A stretch of 64,000 nt of DNA from Furfurilactobacillus entadae (GTDB taxonomy: Bacteria > Bacillota > Bacilli > Lactobacillales > Lactobacillaceae): contig NZ_BQXN01000001.1 of NCBI RefSeq assembly GCF_045862745.1, positions 149,787-213,786 of the forward strand, read 5' to 3'. Positions 34,214 through 42,953 of the stretch are shown here, piece after piece. The translations under genes and the position numbers were made by a program. Within the stretch, counting starts at the first letter, position 1; each line of letters opens with the position of its first letter. A model generated the notes under the pieces. The model saw only the letters and a program-made list of their open reading frames with translations. It did no database searches and was not told the origin of the DNA.

Positions 34214-35245
34214 TTATAAATGGCGCTGTGCTTTGTAAGAAAGAAGCGTGGGGGAAAGAATGAACGGAACATCGCGGACGGCAGGTGTTGTTGCTGCGCC
34301 CGTTAGCGTGTACAACGTGCGTAAGGCCTGTTGCCAAGCAACGATGGTCTCCAGCAGGGCCTGCTGGCCATCGTGCATAAGAACGTGAAGAAATTGACCA
34401 GCGACACCAACACAATCGGCACCAAGCATTAAGGCCTTTAACACATCAAGGGGTGTTTGAACGCCTCCGGATGCCGCGATGTGGAGATCGGTTTGGGCCA
34501 CCTCAAGAAGTGACTCTGGCGTTGTTTGTCCCCAATCAGCCATGTACGTTAACTCTTTTGCGTGGCGTCGTTCATTTTCGATGGTTGCAAAATTAGTCCC
34601 ACCACGACCACTCACGTTGACATACTGAACACCAACGGCCTTGAGTTGTGCTGCCGTTTCGCGACTCATACCAAAGCCGACTTCCTTAACGATGACCGGA
34701 ACGGGGAGGGCAGAAACAAGCGCTTCGATTCCGGCTAACCAGTGAAAGTCGGTGTCGCCCTCTGGCATCACAGCCTCCTGTGCCGTATTGATGTGTAATT
34801 CAAGGGCGTTTGCTTCAAGCATGTCCACCACGCGCTCTGCGTCAGCGATGGTGTGGCCAGCGCCAAGATTAGCAAATACGAGCCCGTTGGGGTTTGCCTG
34901 GCGAACAACGTTAAACGTGGCCACTTGCTGGGGTTCTGCGAGCGCAATGCTTTGCGAACCGACGGCCATTGCGAGCCCAGTGGCGTTGGCCACTTCAGCT
35001 AGCTGCTGGTTAATGCGCCCGGTTCGGGCTGAGCCGCCTGTCATGGCTTCAATGTAAAAGGGGGTCGCCATGGACAGACGGCCAAACATGGTGTGTAGAT
35101 CAACATCAGCTTCTGCTAGCTCGGGTAAGCCCTGATGGATGACGCGAACGTCAGCAAAGGTCTCACTTGTGGTGTACTGGTGTGTCGCAATGGCGAGGTG
35201 CTCATCCTTCCGGTGTGCATGTTGTGATTCCGTGGTTTCTGCCAT
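34214..35245 (-). CDS. fni: Type 2 isopentenyl-diphosphate delta-isomerase
   Basis: The FMN- and NADPH-dependent type 2 isomerase interconverts IPP and DMAPP, the last step of the mevalonate route. The 343-residue protein shows RKDEHL at the N-terminus, PFYIEAMTGGS, AVGSQSIAL, VIVKEVGFGMS, VSGRGGTNF and IAASGGVQTPLDVLKALMLGADCVG, matching the FMN-binding TIM barrel. The start at 35245 has AAAGGAGG 5 bases before the ATG. It is the last of four mevalonate genes on this strand, 75 bases after pmk. Confidence 0.96.
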   Translation of the reverse strand: MAETTESQHAHRKDEHLAIATHQYTTSETFADVRVIHQGLPELAEADVDLHTMFGRLSMATPFYIEAMTGGSARTGRINQQLAEVANATGLAMAVGSQSIALAEPQQVATFNVVRQANPNGLVFANLGAGHTIADAERVVDMLEANALELHINTAQEAVMPEGDTDFHWLAGIEALVSALPVPVIVKEVGFGMSRETAAQLKAVGVQYVNVSGRGGTNFATIENERRHAKELTYMADWGQTTPESLLEVAQTDLHIAASGGVQTPLDVLKALMLGADCVGVAGQFLHVLMHDGQQALLETIVAWQQALRTLYTLTGAATTPAVRDVPFILSPTLLSYKAQRHL

Positions 35246-35320
35246 AACGGCCTCCTTTAGTGGATTATTCAATAGAAGGCTGGTGCAGTTGACTGCCCAG
35301 CCTTCGGATTGTTTGTTCGG

Positions 35321-36400
35321 TTAAACGAGGTCCATCACGTTATGGACACTCAGTGGTAGGGCCGTAATGTCTTCTGCTTCCCAGTCGTGAAGAAGGGTAT
35401 CAACAGCTGCATGACGATCAATCAGGACAATGCCACAGTCACCACCACCGGCACCTGATGTCTTAGCGGCACTGCCATGGTCCTCAGCGATGGCGCACAG
35501 CGTGTTTAGTGCGACGGTTTCGATCGGCACGTGACTGAAAGAACTCAATTGTTGGAGTAACTGCCGGTTGACCCGTAATTCAGTTTGGATGACATCGATG
35601 TCACCATCGCGGAACCCCTGAATCATGCGGTCTAGGCAATCACGGCTGGCGGTAAGGAACGCTTGATACTTTGCTTGATCAACGTCACGCGCATCAGAGA
35701 CTTTATCCACTAAGTGGGACGTTGACGCTGGTGAACCAGTCCATCCAATGAGTAACCGCAAGTCAGTCGGAGGGGTCAATAATTCAACGGCTAACCCGGG
35801 CCATTCAAGTGCCAACAGGTCAGTCAATGAAAATTGTTGCCGTTGTTTAGCTAACCACTGGTGGTCAAAGGAGTGGTACGCAATCCAGCCGCCATAAACG
35901 GACGCTGCAATGTCACCCAGTGAGCCATTCCCCTGAACGTCGAGGTGGGCGATGGCAGCGAGTTTAAACAAAATGTCCTTGGTCAACGGGAGTTCATAAA
36001 ATTTGCACAGGGCTTTAACCGTTCCAACAGTCACCGCAGCCGATGATCCGAGGCCAAACTTCTTACCATCCTTACTGTCTAACTGTGAATTGACGGAAAG
36101 GTGATAGAACTTTAGTTCACGGCCACAGGCGCGGGCGTAATTTTCAGTCAGTTGAATGGCTGAAAGTAGGTAATGAAACGGGTTATCCCGGTTATCAAAG
36201 ACCAGTTCGTCACCGGCGCGCCGCCAGTTGACAGAGGTCTCTTTATACTGTTCGGAATCAATGGTCCCAAAGTGCTGACTTTCTTCAATGGTGACCGTCA
36301 CAAACTGATTTAAAGCAACGATAATGGCTGGAAAGCCAGCCTCAACCACGGCGTATTCTCCGGCAATATAAAGTTTGCCAGGCGCTTGTACGCTAATCAA
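35321..36400 (-). CDS. Phosphomevalonate kinase
   Basis: This GHMP kinase phosphorylates mevalonate 5-phosphate to the diphosphate. The 359-residue product starts with ISVQAPGKLYIAGEYAVVEAG, then has the ATP-binding KFGLGSSAAVTVGTVKAL and, near the end, KTSGAGGGDCGIVLID. The longer open frame to 36475 has no ribosome site. AAAGGA sits 9 bases before a TTG at 36400, which gives the expected N-terminus, so a TTG start is chosen. It is third in the mvk-mvaD-pmk-fni cluster. Confidence 0.94.
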   Translation of the reverse strand: MISVQAPGKLYIAGEYAVVEAGFPAIIVALNQFVTVTIEESQHFGTIDSEQYKETSVNWRRAGDELVFDNRDNPFHYLLSAIQLTENYARACGRELKFYHLSVNSQLDSKDGKKFGLGSSAAVTVGTVKALCKFYELPLTKDILFKLAAIAHLDVQGNGSLGDIAASVYGGWIAYHSFDHQWLAKQRQQFSLTDLLALEWPGLAVELLTPPTDLRLLIGWTGSPASTSHLVDKVSDARDVDQAKYQAFLTASRDCLDRMIQGFRDGDIDVIQTELRVNRQLLQQLSSFSHVPIETVALNTLCAIAEDHGSAAKTSGAGGGDCGIVLIDRHAAVDTLLHDWEAEDITALPLSVHNVMDLV

Positions 36401-36480
36401 TTCATCATGTCCTTTCAAGACAAAAAATTGCTGTACCGGCAATGAATCCCGTACAAGCATTTTCTGTGGTATCAATTTAA

Positions 36481-37461
36481 TTAAAGGTAGGTGAGCCCTG
36501 GGCCGGGTTTAGCGACAACAAGTTGCTCATCACCAAATAGTGGGCGTAAGCGGGCCAAAATCGTTGGTACATCTGCCTGTTCACAGATGACCTTTACGTT
36601 TGGACCAGCGTCCATCGTATAATAGCAGTTTACCCCCTCTTGACGCAAGTCGGTAATTGCGGACATTGCGGTAAGGGTGTCCCCGTTGAAATACGTGAAC
36701 GGTGGCGTTGCACTAAGCGTTGTTGCGTGCATACACATCGCGTTATGCTCGGCAATTTCGCCCACACGGTTTATGTCTTTTTTAAGTAGTGCCGCCGTCA
36801 TGGGGGCGATATCCGCATTGGCTTGCTTAACCCAGTCAGCAAAGTAAGGCGAGGTTTGTGACTGTTTCATGCCATTTGTACTGCCCACTTTTTTGGCCGT
36901 CTTTGACACAACGATCGCAATCATCCGCAGCGGCCAGGTGACCGTTTCCTGAAGGGGTTCTGCAAACGAGGTCAGATCATCATGACCGGCATGCCACTGA
37001 ACAAAGCCACCAAAAATTGAGCGTGACGCTGACCCTGAACCGCGCCGGGCAAGGCGTGAAAGGGTTTGACCGTCTGTAGGTAATCCCGCTGCTTTAGCGG
37101 CCGCGCCGGCCAGCGCAGCAAAGCCCGACGCCGATGACGCAAGCCCGGCTGTTGTAGGTACATGGTTGGCCGTTTCAATGTGAGCAAACGTGGTGATCCC
37201 CGCCGTTTGACGAATGAAATCCATGAAGTGCCGGATGCGCTGTTGGCCGGTGGCTGGTAACGTTAACCCATCTAAGGTGAGCTCATCAATGGTCAACGTT
37301 GGGTCAAAGTGAACGGTGGTCGTTGAATAAAAATGATCCAACGTCATGGAAATGGAGTCGTTTGTGGGGAGCATCAGCTGTTCATCAGCTTTCCCCCAGT
37401 ATTTAATTAACGCAATGTTTGTGTGGGCCCGTGCGGTGACGGGGCGATCCAAAATGGTCAT
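36481..37461 (-). CDS. mvaD: Diphosphomevalonate decarboxylase
   Basis: MvaD converts mevalonate diphosphate to isopentenyl diphosphate with ATP. The 326-residue protein has the family features ARAHTNIALIKYWGK near the N-terminus, PTNDSISMTL, the ATP loop PTTAGLASSASGFAALA, and RRGSGSASRSIFGGFVQW with the catalytic region, and ends in YYTMDAGPNVKVI. AAAGGA precedes the ATG by about 10 bases. It follows mvk by 44 bases and precedes pmk by 80 bases. Confidence 0.97.
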   Translation of the reverse strand: MTILDRPVTARAHTNIALIKYWGKADEQLMLPTNDSISMTLDHFYSTTTVHFDPTLTIDELTLDGLTLPATGQQRIRHFMDFIRQTAGITTFAHIETANHVPTTAGLASSASGFAALAGAAAKAAGLPTDGQTLSRLARRGSGSASRSIFGGFVQWHAGHDDLTSFAEPLQETVTWPLRMIAIVVSKTAKKVGSTNGMKQSQTSPYFADWVKQANADIAPMTAALLKKDINRVGEIAEHNAMCMHATTLSATPPFTYFNGDTLTAMSAITDLRQEGVNCYYTMDAGPNVKVICEQADVPTILARLRPLFGDEQLVVAKPGPGLTYL

Positions 37462-37505
37462 GAGTAAGTGTCCTTTGGTTAAATCGATGATGATGAAACG
37501 ACGGA

Positions 37506-38441
37506 TTAGCGACTAAAGGGTTCGATCCACGTCGCCGATGCACCTTGGTTTTGAAGGGCGTCAGCAACGGCCTGTGCTTCAGCGGCGGAATGGGTGAGGG
37601 CAATCATGCAACCGCCAAGACCACCACCAGTGAGCTTGGCGCCCAGTGCGCCCGCTTGGTTAGCGGCGTCAACAAGGCGCTGAAGCACGGGATGGTTTAC
37701 CCCAAGTGCCGTTAGGTCTTGTTGAGCAGCGTTCATAATGGTGCCCAGTTCATGCGCACGATCATGTTGAAGACACACGGCCGCTTCACGCGTTAACGTG
37801 CCAAGGTGGTTAATGAGCTGTTGGCCCACACCGGGGCGTTCAGGATCGGTGAGCAATTCATTCACGGAATTGACTGCTAACCCCGTTTGCCCAGTTACTC
37901 CGGTGTCCCCAATCACAAGGTGAGCGTTTAAATGAATTGGAATGTGTGTTAGGGGTTGGTCTTTGATCAGCCACACTGGTTCTGTTGCGCTAACGGTGGC
38001 TGCGTCGATGCCTGAAGGCGAGCCATGGGTGATCATTTCTTCGATGTTCACGGTGGCTAGCAGGTCCTGCTGATCGAGCGGTGTTTCAAAGAAGTCGTAG
38101 ACTGCCCGAACGATTGCTGTTGCGATGGCAGCGGATGAGCCCATCCCACGTTCTTCGGGAATTGTGCTCGTTAGCGTTAATGTAAACGGTTGTGTCTCAG
38201 CGTGAAACCGTTGAAATAAGCGGTCAATTAAGACACGAATGCCTTCAAACGCGCCCGGTAGTTCAGCTAACGCACCCGTAAAGTAATCGCTAACGAGTTG
38301 ACGATCACTAACGCTTTCTTGGATGGTGGCTGTAACCGGTAAATGTTGAAGTGGAATGGCGATGGCAGGTTGATGGTGAACAACACTGTGTTCACCAAGT
38401 AAAATAATTTTGGCATGTGCATGGCCGGTGCCAACACGCAT
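37506..38441 (-). CDS. mvk: Mevalonate kinase
   Basis: Mevalonate kinase phosphorylates mevalonate with ATP. The 311-residue product starts MRVGTGHAHAKIILLGEHSVVH and shows the GHMP ATP loop ERGMGSSAAIATAIVRAVYD, GSPSGIDAATVSA, and the late motif GALGAKLTGGGLGGCMIAL. The longer open frame to 38516 is rejected, because GAGGTG lies 6 bases before the ATG at 38441. It is the first gene of the mvk-mvaD-pmk-fni operon. An extended -10 element (TGG-TATGAT, about 38512-38520 on the minus strand) is a likely promoter. Confidence 0.96.
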   Translation of the reverse strand: MRVGTGHAHAKIILLGEHSVVHHQPAIAIPLQHLPVTATIQESVSDRQLVSDYFTGALAELPGAFEGIRVLIDRLFQRFHAETQPFTLTLTSTIPEERGMGSSAAIATAIVRAVYDFFETPLDQQDLLATVNIEEMITHGSPSGIDAATVSATEPVWLIKDQPLTHIPIHLNAHLVIGDTGVTGQTGLAVNSVNELLTDPERPGVGQQLINHLGTLTREAAVCLQHDRAHELGTIMNAAQQDLTALGVNHPVLQRLVDAANQAGALGAKLTGGGLGGCMIALTHSAAEAQAVADALQNQGASATWIEPFSR

Positions 38442-38553
38442 ATCGATCACCTCGAAACGAAAATTTGGGGTCCCTAGGGCGAATTGACGTCCGCTAACCC
38501 ATCTAGCACCAATCATACCATAGTTTTTACGGGTTTTATGCGTGTGATCTGCT

Positions 38554-38581
38554 TTGCCTGATGGCAGAAACAGAGTAAACT
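38554..38581 (+). promoter_or_regulatory. Promoter of dinG
   Basis: TTGCCT (38554-38559), a 16-base spacer and TAAACT (38576-38581) lie 70 bases before the dinG start, divergent from the mevalonate operon. Confidence 0.55.
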
Positions 38582-38651
38582 AGACCTAGAGATTATTTCT
38601 TCGGTACGCAGTTGGTTGCCGAAGTGACGAAAGGCGTTTAAGAGACTAATA

Positions 38652-41459
38652 ATGAATAATGACACAACGTATGCTGTCGTTGACATCGAGACGACCGGAA
38701 CCAGTGTAAAGGATGGAGACCGGGTCATTCAGATCGGGTGCGCATTCATCCGCCACGGGAAGGTTATCGATCACTACAGCACAAAAGTTAATCCCGGGAA
38801 ACCCATTCCGGGCAACATTACCCATTTAACAACAATTACAAATAAGGATGTTGCACAGGCGCCGTACTTTGATGATCTGGCGGGGTCTTTGTATGCAATG
38901 CTTCAGGGAACCGTGTTTGTAGCCCATAACGTAAACTTTGACTTTCCGTTTTTAAACGCTGAGTTTGCGCGCGTCGGGTATCCGAGTTTACAAATTCCCG
39001 CGTTAGACACCGTGACGTTGACCCAAATTTTATTCCCAACGTTAACCAGTTTTCGGCTCCGCGATTTGAGCGCCTACTTTGCAATTGAACATGACCATCC
39101 CCACACGGCCGATTCTGATGCGGATGCAACCGGCATTTTATTGATCCAGCTGTTCGAGCGGTTGGCATCATTACCGGTTAACACGTTGCGGCAATTGGTG
39201 AATCTAAACTTAACGTTGCCAGCTGATACCGCCAGTGTCTTTAGTGATGCACTGGATTTTGCCCGCCAACACCCACGAAAATTACCGGCAGGACAGTATG
39301 TTCGAAATCGGTTAGTTCTTCATGAAGCGACTGCAATCAAGGCCGTTGACCTGGGGCAGCCACGAGCTTACCCCAAGTCAAAGCTAGCTAAGCAAAAGCT
39401 GTGGGGAACGGCCCTTGGTTGGCGTGATGCACAAGCAAAGATGATGAACCAAATTTTTAATAATTACAGTCATGAAGACACGAAGAACTTGATCATTGAA
39501 GCACCGACGGGGATTGGAAAATCCCTTGGCTACGCAGTTCCGTTCACATTCCTCTCCCAAACGGGGAAGGCCACGGTCATTTCCACGCAAACAACGGTGC
39601 TTCAGGAACAATTTATGACGAATACGGTGCCTAAGTTGCGAGCCATGCTTCCGTTTGATTTTAACGTTGTTGCAGTTAAGGGTAGCCACCATTACATTGA
39701 TCTGAACCGCTTTGCGGCAAGTTTGACGATCCCTGAACACTCACAACAAAGTCAGTTTTTGAAGGCGCGAATTCTGGTTTGGTTATTGCAAACGGAAACA
39801 GGTGATCTGGATGAATTACACCTGAACTCGTACCGGGCGCAACTATTTGACGAAATTTGTCACCATGGGTTGGCGTCGATCAACGAAAAGGATCCATTTT
39901 ATGAGGATGATTACCTTCGGCGGCTGGACCAACGCATTCGCCAGGCGACCCTTGTTGTGGTTAACCACGCGTACCTAACAACACATGCACCACAACTCGA
40001 TAACTTACTTAATAAGCCGTATTTATTGGTGGACGAAGCCCAACACTTGCCGGATGTAACAACCATCAATCAGCGCACAACGGTGAAGTTTCACGATGCA
40101 ATGTCCTTGTTGCACCACGCCCAGGCCAACATTTTTAATCAGCATGACCATCATTTAACGGCACTATTTAAGGATGATAGTCGGGCCACGACCGTCCTGA
40201 ATAATTTGGCAGGGATTTTGTTAAAACTTGATGCAGATACTGACCAGTTTGCCCAGTCTCTGTACCGCCAATTTTTGCTAACCGCACAAGTTAGTGCACA
40301 TGGTCAACGGTTGGTGGAACAATTGGTTGATAACGCGGCGTTAAAGACGCTAATGAATCAGACCGATGGGGTGTTTAGTGACCTCCTGAAGGGTGATCAG
40401 CAGATGATGACCGTGCTGGCATTGTTAACGAAACAATTTACGGCACAGAGTAAAAAGTGGCTGAATTCAGACGTTGCGTTGATGCACGAATTTAGTACCA
40501 CTGTCGACCGGATCCATGAATTGCTAGATCAATTACGTGAGTTTTCCGAACAATTGGGAGATCCGGCCACGACAAACGTGTACTGGATTCGTCAAAGTCA
40601 GTACGGTGATTCTGCCAGTTTGGAATTAAGTGGTGGCTTGTTAATGGCAGGCGGCTGGCTGCGCGAACACATTTACAGTCATTTCCAACGGCCAACGTTT
40701 ACCGGCGCAACGCTGTTTACATCGTCACGAGCAAACTACTTGATGACCGCGCTCGACCTTGATAAGGACGAAACGGCGACAAAACGGTTGCCGGAACAAT
40801 TTGATTATAAAAAGCAGGCCCGGTTGTTTGTGGCCACGGACGCACCGGCCATTGCCATCAACCACCCAGAGATTCAATCAACTTACTGGGCTGAAACAGT
40901 GGCCAAATTGGTGAAGGAAAGTGATCGGCAGACCCTCGTGTTGTTCAACTCACTAGCGGCCGTCAACGCTGTGTATGGCGCGCTGACCCACGGATTGCTT
41001 CCAGCAAAGTATGCGGTGTATGCCCAGGGCGTGACGGGGAGTCGTGAGAAGAACTTAAAACGGTTCACAACGGAAGACCATGCTGTCTTGTTGGGTGCGG
41101 CCAGCTACTGGGAAGGAATCGATTTGCCGGAGCATGCGCTTGAACTATTGATCGTTACCCGGCTACCGTTTGACGCCCCAACGGACCTCTTAGTTGCTGC
41201 AACTAATGCCCGGTTAGAGGCGACTGGTCACAATCCGTTTTATGCTGCCGCGCTCCCAAAAGCGACGCTACGCTTGCGTCAAGGGATTGGTCGTTTAATT
41301 CGAACAGAGACGGACCGCGGGGTGATCGTTGTGCTTGATCCGCGGTTAATGACCAAACGCTACGGGACAACGATGCAAAAAGCGTTACCAACGGGGTTAA
41401 CGGCCATTCCGCAACGAACGAGTGAAATCATCAAACAAACACAAAATTTCTTTAGATGA
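38652..41459 (+). CDS. dinG: DinG-type helicase with N-terminal DnaQ-like exonuclease domain
   Basis: The 935-residue protein joins a 3'-5' exonuclease of the DEDD type (about 1-180: VVDIETTG with Asp11 and Glu13, HNVNFDFPFLNAEF, HTADSDADAT) to a superfamily 2 helicase (about 240-935: Walker A EAPTGIGKSLGYAVP from 283, LLVDEAQHLPDV, and the late RLRQGIGRLIRTETDRGVIVVLDPR). This is the Firmicutes form of DinG. The four Cys of the iron-sulfur cluster of E. coli DinG are absent, as is normal for this form, which in staphylococci acts mainly as a nuclease. No strong ribosome site precedes the ATG. ypmB and dnaD follow. Confidence 0.95.
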   Translation: MNNDTTYAVVDIETTGTSVKDGDRVIQIGCAFIRHGKVIDHYSTKVNPGKPIPGNITHLTTITNKDVAQAPYFDDLAGSLYAMLQGTVFVAHNVNFDFPFLNAEFARVGYPSLQIPALDTVTLTQILFPTLTSFRLRDLSAYFAIEHDHPHTADSDADATGILLIQLFERLASLPVNTLRQLVNLNLTLPADTASVFSDALDFARQHPRKLPAGQYVRNRLVLHEATAIKAVDLGQPRAYPKSKLAKQKLWGTALGWRDAQAKMMNQIFNNYSHEDTKNLIIEAPTGIGKSLGYAVPFTFLSQTGKATVISTQTTVLQEQFMTNTVPKLRAMLPFDFNVVAVKGSHHYIDLNRFAASLTIPEHSQQSQFLKARILVWLLQTETGDLDELHLNSYRAQLFDEICHHGLASINEKDPFYEDDYLRRLDQRIRQATLVVVNHAYLTTHAPQLDNLLNKPYLLVDEAQHLPDVTTINQRTTVKFHDAMSLLHHAQANIFNQHDHHLTALFKDDSRATTVLNNLAGILLKLDADTDQFAQSLYRQFLLTAQVSAHGQRLVEQLVDNAALKTLMNQTDGVFSDLLKGDQQMMTVLALLTKQFTAQSKKWLNSDVALMHEFSTTVDRIHELLDQLREFSEQLGDPATTNVYWIRQSQYGDSASLELSGGLLMAGGWLREHIYSHFQRPTFTGATLFTSSRANYLMTALDLDKDETATKRLPEQFDYKKQARLFVATDAPAIAINHPEIQSTYWAETVAKLVKESDRQTLVLFNSLAAVNAVYGALTHGLLPAKYAVYAQGVTGSREKNLKRFTTEDHAVLLGAASYWEGIDLPEHALELLIVTRLPFDAPTDLLVAATNARLEATGHNPFYAAALPKATLRLRQGIGRLIRTETDRGVIVVLDPRLMTKRYGTTMQKALPTGLTAIPQRTSEIIKQTQNFFR

Positions 41460-41470
41460 AGTTAAGGTCG

Positions 41471-41498
41471 TTGTCTCGGTGATTAAATTTGCTATAAT
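41471..41498 (+). promoter_or_regulatory. Promoter of ypmB-dnaD
   Basis: TTGTCT (41471-41476), a 16-base spacer and a perfect TATAAT (41493-41498) lie 39 bases before the ypmB start. Confidence 0.75.
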
Positions 41499-41537
41499 GA
41501 ACAAAGCAATTATCGAAAAGTGAGATGGGAGTCAACC

Positions 41538-42038
41538 ATGCGGCGTCAGCAACATCAACGAAGAAACTGGTCACAAATTACATTATGGGTTCTGTTAGCC
41601 CTGATCTTGGTGTTAGGGAGCACGTTCATTGTCTTTCATGAAGCGCTGCGACCGGGAAAGACCGCGGCCAGCCAAACGATTCAAATTGCCCAAAAAGCGG
41701 GTGTCACGGGCGGCACAGATTTCTTAACGTATAATCGCCAACAAACTTACTATTCAGTTAGCGGAAAGAACCGTAAGCAACAAGCGGTTTATGCCATTGT
41801 TGCTAAGAAATCTGGTCATGTAACGACCGTCAAGCAGTCTCAAGGCAAGACAAAAACGGCCATTTTACGCCAGGTCTGGCAGAAAGTTAAACCACAAAAA
41901 GTGTTAAACATCGGCCTTGGCCTAAAGGCTAACCAACCCGTGTGGGAAGTTACGTACCTCAACGCAAAGGGCGATTTATGTTATAACTTGTATGACTACC
42001 ATAACGGGAATACCGTTCAATCGATTCAGAACTTGTAG
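41538..42038 (+). CDS. ypmB: YpmB-like (DUF5590) membrane-anchored protein
   Basis: The 166-residue protein has a basic N-terminus, one membrane helix (about 15-37) and an outside part with two small alpha/beta domains (about 48-105 and 110-165), the PepSY-like YpmB arrangement; it ends with NQPVWEVTYLNAKGDLCYNLYDYHNG. The function is not established. The ATG at 41538 is chosen over 41520 because GGGAG lies 6 bases before it. The position between dinG and dnaD is the usual one, although aspB and asnS, often found here, are missing. Confidence 0.88.
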   Translation: MRRQQHQRRNWSQITLWVLLALILVLGSTFIVFHEALRPGKTAASQTIQIAQKAGVTGGTDFLTYNRQQTYYSVSGKNRKQQAVYAIVAKKSGHVTTVKQSQGKTKTAILRQVWQKVKPQKVLNIGLGLKANQPVWEVTYLNAKGDLCYNLYDYHNGNTVQSIQNL

Positions 42039-42056
42039 GGCATGCAACTAATTATT

Positions 42057-42090
42057 AAAGGGCGGGGCGTAGTGGCCCCGTCCTTTTTTG
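42057..42090 (+). terminator. Intrinsic terminator between ypmB and dnaD
   Basis: A GC-rich hairpin, AAAGGGCGGGGC with GGCCCCGTCCTTT, is followed by a run of T. dnaD may therefore depend on read-through or a promoter of its own. Confidence 0.82.
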
Positions 42091-42129
42091 AATTTAAAAA
42101 GTGAGTGAACTTTAGAAAGGTGTTAAACG

Positions 42130-42861
42130 ATGGATGAGTTTTCAAAAGCGTTACTCCAAGCCGGCACAACGATGGTTAACAACCTTGTTTTAACGCGGTA
42201 CCGTGACCTTGGCATGAGTAATGAAGAACTGATTGTTTTTTTGCAGTATAAACGATCATTAGATCGCGGAATCGATTTCCCGGATGCGCAAGCAGTTGCG
42301 GATGTGATGGGAACGACAACGGCCGCTGTTTACATGCACTTGGACAGTTTACTGAAAAAGAAACTTCTGTTGATTGAATCCACAACGGATTCATCCGGGA
42401 AGCTGCGTGACCGGTACGACTTTACGCCGCTGTATGACCATCTAGCAGGCCTTACTCAACATCTGAGCGGTGCCGCGGCTACCAGTGCGGCAGTGGCGGC
42501 GCCGAAGTCAACATCCGCGCGGGAAGACGTCTTTAATCGAATTGAAGTCGAGTTTGGCCGCCCACTAAGTCCCACGGAACTGCAAACTATCGCCCGTTGG
42601 TTTGATGAGGATCATTTTAAACCAGAGTTGATTTTATTAGCACTCCGGGAAGCTGTTTTAAACCAGGCGTACAGTCTGCGGTACATTGACCGGATCTTGT
42701 TAAACTGGCGACAGAAAAACATCACCTCGGCCGGCCAGGTCGAACGTGATTTGGCAGAACGGCGGCAACAGCGAAGCACGCCAGCAAAGGCGAAGCCGAC
42801 CACTAGCGGTCCAACCATTCCGTTATTTAAGGTGTCGGAACCGGCGCCGGACTCTCAATAA
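42130..42861 (+). CDS. dnaD: DNA replication protein DnaD
   Basis: DnaD helps load the replicative helicase at oriC and at restarted forks in Firmicutes. The 243-residue protein shows the winged-helix N domain (about 1-110; LTRYRDLGMSNEELIVFLQYKRSL) and the DnaB/DnaD C domain (about 133-215) with FNRIEVEFGRPLSPTELQTIARW, ALREAVLNQAYSLRYIDRILLNW, the conserved YxxxIL-type motif. AAAGGTG precedes the ATG. In relatives nth usually follows; here the gene ends at a terminator and faces pbp1A. Confidence 0.95.
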   Translation: MDEFSKALLQAGTTMVNNLVLTRYRDLGMSNEELIVFLQYKRSLDRGIDFPDAQAVADVMGTTTAAVYMHLDSLLKKKLLLIESTTDSSGKLRDRYDFTPLYDHLAGLTQHLSGAAATSAAVAAPKSTSAREDVFNRIEVEFGRPLSPTELQTIARWFDEDHFKPELILLALREAVLNQAYSLRYIDRILLNWRQKNITSAGQVERDLAERRQQRSTPAKAKPTTSGPTIPLFKVSEPAPDSQ

Positions 42862-42895
42862 AAGTAGTTGAGTACCGTGGTGACATTAGAAAACG

Positions 42896-42936
42896 ACAAA
42901 AAAAACTGATTTCCCAAACGGGAAATCAGTTTTTTA
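42896..42936. terminator. Bidirectional terminator between dnaD and pbp1A
   Basis: A perfect stem AAAAACTGATTTCCC/GGGAAATCAGTTTTT with a four-base loop lies between the two convergent genes. Confidence 0.94.
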
Positions 42937-42953
42937 CTTTATAACTCAGCGGC